Source of the DNA: CAYWKS01 sp964458935
GTDB lineage: Bacteria; Planctomycetota; Phycisphaerae; Phycisphaerales; Zrk34
Assembly: GCA_964458935.1 (NCBI GenBank)
Contig: CAYWKS010000043.1
Span: forward strand, 1-19,015
Reading direction: 5' to 3'
DNA: 19,015 nt
Shown here: positions 14,378-19,015 of the stretch, piece by piece
Layout: each line of letters begins with the position of its first letter
Position numbering within the stretch: position 1 is the first letter of the stretch
Notes under the pieces: generated by a model
Told to the model about the DNA's origin: nothing
Database searches by the model: none
What the model saw: only the letters and a program-made list of their open reading frames with translations
Position numbers and translations under genes: made by a program

Positions 14378-15046
14378 ATGAATGGCCAACACGACTTTGA
14401 GGTCGGCCAGCGTGTGCGACATCGCGCCCGGCCGGAATGGGGCGACGGCGTGATCCAGGCCGCCGAGGCCGTGTCGGCCGACGGGGGCCGGGCACAGCGG
14501 CTGACCGTGACCTTCACCCACTACGGTCGGATCACCCTCAACACGGCTCACGCGCGGCTTGAACGGCTGGGCGTGCCCGCCACCGACAGCGAGCAGGCGA
14601 CGACACCGAACATGAATCAATCGAGGCGAGCACAACCCCAGACCGAAGGCGGCTGGTTGAGCCGACTGGAGTCGGCGACCGGTCGCGGCGACGGCAACGG
14701 GTCGCTGACCGCGTTGCCGGACGAGGCGACCGACCCGTTTCGGTCGCTGTCGGCGCGGCTGAAGACGACGGCGAAACTCTGGCGCTTCTCGACCGAGCCG
14801 CGGAGCCTGATGGATTGGGCGGTGGCGCAGACGGGTCTGGAGGACCCGCTGAGCCGATACAACCGCCACGAGCTTGAACAGCAGTTCAAGGTCTTCGACC
14901 AGGCGCGGCTGGGGCACCTGCGTGAGTTGATCCAGACCGCCCGCAAGTCCGGCGACGGCGACGCCCAGGCCACGGTCGAGGCGCTGAAGGCCGACGCCAA
15001 CACCGACGTGCGGGCCGCGGTCCAGCGAGCGCTTCGGTCGCTCTGA
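14378..15046 (+). CDS. DUF3553 domain protein with an unrecognised C-terminal half
   Basis: A 222-residue soluble protein. Residues 5-63 (FEVGQRVRHRARPEWGDGVI, then a beta-rich stretch ending FTHYGRITLNT) match the DUF3553 pattern 'G..V.Hp..PeWG.G.V....v.F...G...l', a small domain resembling the CarD/UvrD-tail SH3-like fold found on nucleic-acid proteins. Residues 64-110 are a polar linker. Residues 110-222 are mostly helical and charged, with WRFSTEPRSLMDWAVAQTGL and a final segment DANTDVRAAVQRALRSL; I do not recognise this part. No signal peptide or membrane helix is seen. The ATG at 14378 has no good Shine-Dalgarno. The gene is downstream of tRNA-Leu and ends before a large hairpin. A nucleic-acid role is an inference from the N-terminal domain only. 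Confidence 0.75.
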   Translation: MNGQHDFEVGQRVRHRARPEWGDGVIQAAEAVSADGGRAQRLTVTFTHYGRITLNTAHARLERLGVPATDSEQATTPNMNQSRRAQPQTEGGWLSRLESATGRGDGNGSLTALPDEATDPFRSLSARLKTTAKLWRFSTEPRSLMDWAVAQTGLEDPLSRYNRHELEQQFKVFDQARLGHLRELIQTARKSGDGDAQATVEALKADANTDVRAAVQRALRSL

Positions 15047-15427
15047 TCGTTGCCCGCATCCCATTGCCAGCAAGTTGCGTGGATCGTGCCGCACCGGTTC
15101 CGAGCGGGCCGATGACCGGGGGCGGACGCGGTTATTGACAGCATCACCGGGCAAACGCCGGGTTGGTGCGCCGTGGGGTGTCGTTTGGCCGCCCGGGCCA
15201 TCCCCCGGGCGGCCACGGCGCGCAAGGTATTGCGATGATGTAATTTGCGCCAGCAGGGTGTGTTGTCAGCCCCTGGCCGGTCGGACAGAGTCGGCGGGTC
15301 CGTGGGTGCATGATGCGATTGCCCTCCGTATCTATGTGGACTTGCGGCGGCGGCGTGCGCGTGGGACTGTCGTTGGGGCAGGAATAAATGATTTTCACTG
15401 ACGAATCACCTTAACAGGCGACGCGTG
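15047..15427. other. Gene-free convergent region with strong secondary structure
   Basis: Between the ends of two convergent genes lie 381 bases with no believable gene. Small open frames on both strands have Pro/Arg-rich translations and no start signals. The region holds the two-tier hairpin at 15168-15221, a GCGCAA/TTGCGC repeat around 15220-15250 and an AT-rich end (15383-15415). I recognise no known RNA family (not SRP RNA, 6S, tmRNA or RNase P). Confidence 0.6.
15168..15221 (+). terminator. Two-tier GC hairpin after the DUF3553 gene
   Basis: The inner stem is a perfect 11 bp (GGCCGCCCGGG 15187-15197 with CCCGGGCGGCC 15204-15214, 6-base loop). The outer stem GCGCCGT (15168-15174) pairs with ACGGCGC (15215-15221), leaving a 12-base bulge on the 5' side. 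No T-run follows. It may end or protect the DUF3553 transcript, or be part of a non-coding RNA. Confidence 0.45.
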
Positions 15428-16222
15428 TTACGCCGTGGGGCGTGTGAAGTGGTGGCAGAACACGGCGGCGGAAGCGGAGACGTTGAGCGAATCGACGCCC
15501 GGGGCCATGGCGATGGTGAGCCTGTCGTGGCAGAGATCGACGAGTTGGCGGGGCAGGCCGTGGACCTCGTGTCCGAGCAGCAGGGCCAGGCGGTCCGGCC
15601 GGGGCGCGTGGTGCAGGGGCGTGGCGTCGGCGTCCAGGGTGGTGGCGGCGAGTCGGCAGGCGTGGTCGTCGCGTAAGCGGGCGAGGTCGGCGGCGAGGTC
15701 GGTGCTGGTGAGGATGGGCACGCGGAAAACGGCGCCCATGGAGACGCGGACGGCGCGTCGGTAGTACGGGTCGCAGCACTGGGGCCCGAGCAGCAGGCCG
15801 CCGACGCCGAACGCCGCGGCGGTGCGGATGATCGACCCGAGGTTGGCCGTCTCCTTGAGCTGGCTGAGCACGAGCAGGAATCGAGCGTCGGCGACGAGGC
15901 AGTCGAGGGTCGGCGGATCGGGGCGGCGGGCGACGGCGAGCGTGCCGGTGTGGATCTCGAACCCGGCCAGTTGCGTGAGCGCGTCCGGGGGGACGACGTA
16001 CACGGGCGTCCCGGCGGGCACGGCGGGCACGACGTCGTCGGCGCGACGAGCGTCGACGACGACCGACTCGGGCGTGATCCCCGCTTCGATCATGCGCAGG
16101 ACGATGCAGCGCGACTCGGCGATGAAGCGGTTGCCGGCCTTGCGGAGGACGCGGTCGCGGAGGTTGCGGTAGGGATCGAGCCGGGGATCGGCGGGGTCGT
16201 TGATGGGCACGGCGGGCGGCAT
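15428..16222 (-). CDS. SpoU/TrmH-family RNA 2'-O-methyltransferase
   Basis: A 264-residue SPOUT methyltransferase that probably uses S-adenosylmethionine to methylate a ribose 2'-OH in rRNA or tRNA. Residues 14-95 are an N-terminal substrate-binding domain (RNLRDRVLRKAGNRFIAESR). Motif 1 is NLGSIIRTAAAFG (127-139) with catalytic Arg133. Motif 2 is LLLGHEVHGLP (214-224). Motif 3 is SLNVSASAAVFCHHF (245-259). The last two form the trefoil-knot SAM site. The length is normal for the TrmH/RlmB group, but the target nucleotide cannot be told from sequence, so no symbol is given. The ATG at 16222 lacks a clear Shine-Dalgarno. It lies 42 bases after the L,D-transpeptidase gene and is the last gene of the probable operon. 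Confidence 0.9.
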   Translation of the reverse strand: MPPAVPINDPADPRLDPYRNLRDRVLRKAGNRFIAESRCIVLRMIEAGITPESVVVDARRADDVVPAVPAGTPVYVVPPDALTQLAGFEIHTGTLAVARRPDPPTLDCLVADARFLLVLSQLKETANLGSIIRTAAAFGVGGLLLGPQCCDPYYRRAVRVSMGAVFRVPILTSTDLAADLARLRDDHACRLAATTLDADATPLHHAPRPDRLALLLGHEVHGLPRQLVDLCHDRLTIAMAPGVDSLNVSASAAVFCHHFTRPTA

Positions 16223-16264
16223 GATCGCATTATCGCCCCATGGGCCGGGGAGGGTACCGGCGGG

Positions 16265-17422
16265 TCACCGCACGATGGTGACGGTGCTCTTGCCCTCGAG
16301 GAGCATGGCGTAGAGCAGGGCGATGTCATCGGGGCGTAAGCGGATGCATCCCATGGAGGCCTGTTGTCCGATGGACTCGGGCTCGATGGTGCCGTGCAGG
16401 CCGTACCGCTGGAAGCGCTGGGTGGCTTCGTCGGCGCCGCGGAGGCCGATCCAGTGCTCGCCGATGGGGTTGTCCGGGTCGTCGGCGAGCATGCGTTCGC
16501 CGGTCCGGGGGTTGGTCCATTCGGGGTTGACGAGCTTGGAGCCGGTCTTGACGACGAAGCGGCCGACGGGGGTGGAGTCAAACTCGCCGAGGCCGACGGT
16601 GAAGCTGCGGACGTACAGGCGTTCGTTGTCGCCGTTGAGGTAGACGTCGGCGCGGAAGTCGGACTTGTGGACGGTCACGTGGAACGGACCGTTGACGACC
16701 TTGAGGCGTTGTCCGGCGCGGATGCGTCGGGTGTCGGGGATGTTGTTGATGCGTGCGATGAACTGCCAGGGCACGTGGTAGCGGGGCGCGACGCGTGCGA
16801 GGATCTGGCCGGGCTGCATGATGTGCTCGCCGGCGTAGGGGTCGGCGTCGGTGATGCGGGGGCTGAAGATGAGGGTCTGGTTGACGCGGGCGATGTCCCG
16901 GCGGACGTCGGCGGCGTCGTCGCGGGAGATGGGCCCGTTGAGGGCCTCGTTGAGGACGGATCGGCCGAGGACGTCCTTGCCCTCGCGGACCAACTCGCGG
17001 CCCTGGGCGATCTTGCGGGCGACGGTGTTGGAGGTGGGCGTGGCCGGGGCGAACGACGGGGCGTCGGGGGCAGGCGTCGGGGGCGGGTCCTTGGGCGTTG
17101 CGTCGCCATGCCGTGCCGCGGCGGGGGCGGGCGCCGACAAGGCGGGTGCGGGGCGTTGGCGATCGGGCTGGGCGTCGGCGGGTCGGTTGGCGACGAGGGC
17201 CTGGCCGCCGGTGGGCGGGGTGTCGGGGGTGGCGTTGTGAGCGGGGTGCTGGCCGCCGGGCTGGTCGCCGTTGGCGTCGGCCCCATCGATCATGAGGTAG
17301 GCCGCGGTGCCGACGCCGGCGACGACGAGCAAGGCGGCGGGCAGGCGCCAGGGCTTGGCGTGTCGTCTTCGGCGGGAGCGCATGGGCCCGGCGTGTCGGA
17401 GTGTCTGGCTTTCGAGGACCAT
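16265..17422 (-). CDS. LysM and L,D-transpeptidase (YkuD) domain protein
   Basis: A 385-residue membrane-anchored cell-wall enzyme. A basic N-terminus and one helix (about 27-45) anchor it. Residues 50-130 are a Pro/Ala-rich linker, and 131-180 are helical and charged. Residues 197-243 are a LysM-like peptidoglycan-binding domain (IMQPGQILARVAPRYHVPWQ...INNIP). Residues 246-385 are the YkuD catalytic domain with H343 in GLHGT and nucleophile C359 in ASMGCIRL, the family H-x15-C arrangement. Such enzymes form 3-3 peptidoglycan cross-links or attach proteins to the wall. The ATG at 17422 is supported by GGAG seven bases upstream; a later ATG (codon 14, MRSRRRR) is possible. It lies 77 bases after the folate gene. 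All key residues are present. Confidence 0.92.
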   Translation of the reverse strand: MVLESQTLRHAGPMRSRRRRHAKPWRLPAALLVVAGVGTAAYLMIDGADANGDQPGGQHPAHNATPDTPPTGGQALVANRPADAQPDRQRPAPALSAPAPAAARHGDATPKDPPPTPAPDAPSFAPATPTSNTVARKIAQGRELVREGKDVLGRSVLNEALNGPISRDDAADVRRDIARVNQTLIFSPRITDADPYAGEHIMQPGQILARVAPRYHVPWQFIARINNIPDTRRIRAGQRLKVVNGPFHVTVHKSDFRADVYLNGDNERLYVRSFTVGLGEFDSTPVGRFVVKTGSKLVNPEWTNPRTGERMLADDPDNPIGEHWIGLRGADEATQRFQRYGLHGTIEPESIGQQASMGCIRLRPDDIALLYAMLLEGKSTVTIVR

Positions 17423-17499
17423 GGCGGTTCTCCGTCTGTGCCCATCGCGTTACGGGCATGGGTCGTGGAAGTTACAGACGTCGGGGCGGCGTGTGTTGT

Positions 17500-18108
17500 T
17501 CACGCCGGCCGACGGCGGTCGCGAGAGCGGCTGAGGTCGAGGACCTGTCGATCGGTGACGAGCAGGTCGAGGTCGACGTCGTGTTGGGCGGTGGGGACAA
17601 AGTCGACGAGCTGTTCGTCGAGGGCGAGGCCGCAGGTCACGCCCTTGAAGCCGGGCTGGTTGAGGAAGCGATCGTAGTACCCGCCGCCGCGGCCGAGGCG
17701 TCGGCCGGCGTGGTCGAAGGCGAGCCCGGGCACGACGACCAGGTCGATCATCTCGACGGGGATGGGCTCGCCGGCGACGGGGCTCTGGACGCCGAGGTGG
17801 TCGGTGTGCAGGGGATCGCTGAGCGAGCGGATCTCGATGGGGATCATGTGTCGTTGTTCATGGCCGACGCGTGGGACGGTGACGGCCTTGCCGGCCTGCC
17901 AGGCGCGGACGGCGACGGGTCGGGCATCGATCTCGTGGACGAGCGGGAGGAAGATCATGATGGCCGCGGCGTTCTGGAAGGCGTCGAGGTCGGCGAGTCG
18001 GGCGGCGGCGTCGGCGCTTCGGCGGCGCAGTTCCTGCGCATCGATCGCCTGGAGCCGCCGGCGCAGCTCGGCACGCAAGACCTTCTTGTGGTCGCCGTCG
18101 TGGGTCAT
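17500..18108 (-). CDS. 5-formyltetrahydrofolate cyclo-ligase
   Basis: A 202-residue cytoplasmic enzyme (MTHFS) that uses ATP to convert 5-formyltetrahydrofolate to 5,10-methenyltetrahydrofolate, returning the storage form of folate to one-carbon metabolism. Signature features are the N-terminal basic helix (KKVLRAELRRRL, 8-19), PGLAFD (127-132) and the phosphate-binding loop RLGRGGGYYDRFL (137-149). The length is normal. The ATG at 18108 has no Shine-Dalgarno. The frame is open for 75 codons upstream, but that overlaps rarA and has no family character. The gene begins 46 bases after the rarA stop, which suggests co-transcription. In some bacteria this gene lies beside the 6S RNA gene; I see no room for 6S here. 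Confidence 0.92.
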   Translation of the reverse strand: MTHDGDHKKVLRAELRRRLQAIDAQELRRRSADAAARLADLDAFQNAAAIMIFLPLVHEIDARPVAVRAWQAGKAVTVPRVGHEQRHMIPIEIRSLSDPLHTDHLGVQSPVAGEPIPVEMIDLVVVPGLAFDHAGRRLGRGGGYYDRFLNQPGFKGVTCGLALDEQLVDFVPTAQHDVDLDLLVTDRQVLDLSRSRDRRRPA

Positions 18109-18154
18109 GGTGTTGAGTGTATGTCGTCTGCATCGGCCAACCGGCCGCACAAAT

Positions 18155-19015
18155 TCACGGGTTATCGGGGGGGCTTCGGAGCCATTGCAGGTACTGGCGG
18201 ATGCGCTGTTCGTAGCCGCGATCGGTCGGCTGGTAGTAGGTCTTGTCGACGCCGAGGTAGTCCTGTTGGACGTGGCCCTTGGGGAAGTTGTGGGCGTACT
18301 GGTAGCCATCGCCGTGGCCGAGCTGCTCGGCACCGGCGTAGTGGCTGTCGCGGAGGTGGCTGGGGACGGCGACGGTGCGTCCCTGGCGGACGTCCTGAGT
18401 GGCGGCGGCGATGGCGAGGGCCGAGGCGTTGGACTTGGGGGCGGTGGCCATGAAGATGGCGGCCTGGGCGAGGGTGAGCCGGCATTCGGGCAGGCCGATG
18501 CGGTGGGTGATGTCGTAGGCGGCGGCGGCGACCTGGATGGCGCGGGGGTCGGCGTTGCCGATGTCCTCGCTGGCGAGGATGGCGATGCGACGGGCGATGA
18601 ACAGCGGGTCCTCGCCGGCTTCGAGCATGCGGGCCAGCCAGTAGACGGCGGCGTCGGGGTCGCTCCCGCGGATGCTCTTGATGAGCGCGCTGGCGTGGTC
18701 GTAGTGCTCGTCGCCCGCGCGGTCGTAGATGATGGCCTTGCGCTGGATGGAGTCCTGGGCCTCGGCGAGATCGATGGTGATGGGCGCGCGCTGTGAGACG
18801 GCGCCGCCCGGCGCGACGTCGAGTGCTGGGCTGGAGAGCACCGCGATCTCGCGCGCGTTGAGCGCGCGCCGGGCGTCGCCGTCGGACATGGTCGCCCAGT
18901 GCGCGACGGCGTCGTCGGTGATCGCGAGGTCGAGCGCGCCGCGGCCGCGGCCGGGATCGGCGGCGGCGCGGCGGCGGAGCGCGGCGACGTCGCCGGCGCC
19001 GAGCGGCTCGAGGTG
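18155..19015 (-). CDS. rarA: Replication-associated recombination protein A, C-terminal part (partial at window edge)
   Basis: The last 286 residues of RarA (MgsA), an AAA+ ATPase related to clamp-loader subunits and to eukaryotic WRNIP1, which acts at stalled replication forks. The frame runs open to the window end. It enters at LEPLGAGDVAALRRRA, the AAA+ lid region. SDGDARRALNA follows, a family hallmark (sensor-2 region). Then comes the C-terminal tetramerisation domain: YDRAGDEHYDHASALIKSIR, YWLARMLEAGEDPLFIARR, ASEDIGNADPRA and the final GYQYAHNFPKGHVQQDYLG with YYQPTDRGYEQRI. The ATP-binding N-terminal part lies outside. An internal ATG at 18889 is not the start. It is the first visible gene of the minus-strand run. 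Confidence 0.95.
   Translation of the reverse strand, partial: HLEPLGAGDVAALRRRAAADPGRGRGALDLAITDDAVAHWATMSDGDARRALNAREIAVLSSPALDVAPGGAVSQRAPITIDLAEAQDSIQRKAIIYDRAGDEHYDHASALIKSIRGSDPDAAVYWLARMLEAGEDPLFIARRIAILASEDIGNADPRAIQVAAAAYDITHRIGLPECRLTLAQAAIFMATAPKSNASALAIAAATQDVRQGRTVAVPSHLRDSHYAGAEQLGHGDGYQYAHNFPKGHVQQDYLGVDKTYYQPTDRGYEQRIRQYLQWLRSPPDNP

Noticed and set aside
14233..14378. tRNA-Leu as an integration site for a mobile element
   Set aside because: I found no integrase and no repeat of the tRNA 3' end in the window. The downstream gene has the same base composition as its neighbours.
12914..15154. 746-codon open frame on the minus strand
   Set aside because: It runs antisense to the SPOR-like lipoprotein, tRNA-Leu and the DUF3553 gene, has a low-complexity Arg/Pro-rich translation and shows no domain. 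Long antisense frames are common in GC-rich DNA.
15075..15401. Small open frames on both strands in the 15047-15427 gap
   Set aside because: They have no Shine-Dalgarno, Pro/Arg-rich translations and overlap the large hairpin. I could not support either as a gene.
15047..15427. SRP RNA, 6S RNA, tmRNA or riboswitch
   Set aside because: None of the conserved cores I know for these RNAs is present, and the region lies between two convergent 3' ends rather than upstream of a gene.
16364..17677. 437-codon open frame on the plus strand
   Set aside because: It is antisense to the L,D-transpeptidase and folate genes, which have intact catalytic motifs. Its translation is Gly/Val/Asp-rich and typical of a shadow frame.

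Overview
This window is high-GC bacterial chromosome (roughly two-thirds G+C by eye) and looks like a Planctomycetota genome, possibly Phycisphaerae. That placement is an inference. It rests on the GC content, the small FlgM-like proteins, the enlarged NuoJ, the DUF3553 protein and the many genes without a clear Shine-Dalgarno sequence. No 16S rRNA or ribosomal protein gene is present to confirm it. Most of the window is core metabolism and housekeeping. I see no transposase, integrase, phage gene, CRISPR array or recognisable defence locus.

Layout. (1) 1-2465, minus strand: the 5' part of clpB (cut by the window edge), an AhpD/CMD-type peroxidase-like protein, and a 130-residue protein with weak FlgM-like character. 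(2) 2611-3708, minus: pheA, a fused chorismate mutase / prephenate dehydratase with an ACT domain. (3) 3836-5581, plus: two seven-helix membrane proteins of TM198 (DUF4203)-like type, transcribed divergently from pheA. (4) 5710-12410, minus: the complex I membrane-arm genes nuoJ-K-L-M-N as one operon. A strong T-tailed terminator lies upstream and a hairpin lies downstream, so nuoA-I are not at this locus. (5) 12639-12917, minus: a small FlgM-family anti-sigma-28 candidate. (6) 13304-15046, plus: a lipoprotein with two SPOR-like repeats, tRNA-Leu(CAG), and a DUF3553 protein with an unrecognised C-terminal half. (7) 15428-19015, minus: a probable operon reading rarA (partial), 5-formyltetrahydrofolate cyclo-ligase, a LysM + L,D-transpeptidase, and a SpoU-family RNA methyltransferase.

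How the parts relate. The nuo genes encode all three antiporter-like proton-pumping subunits plus the two small subunits that connect them to the rest of complex I. The hydrophilic arm and NuoA/H must come from another locus. The cell-envelope theme recurs (SPOR lipoprotein, L,D-transpeptidase, TM198-like proteins), and the FlgM-like protein hints at flagellar regulation. The most unusual points are the NuoJ architecture (an extra N-terminal helix pair and an inserted loop of about 85 residues), the isolated nuoJKLMN cassette, the double SPOR-like lipoprotein, and a 381-base gene-free region at 15047-15427 with a large two-tier hairpin. I did not find a clearly new multi-gene system.
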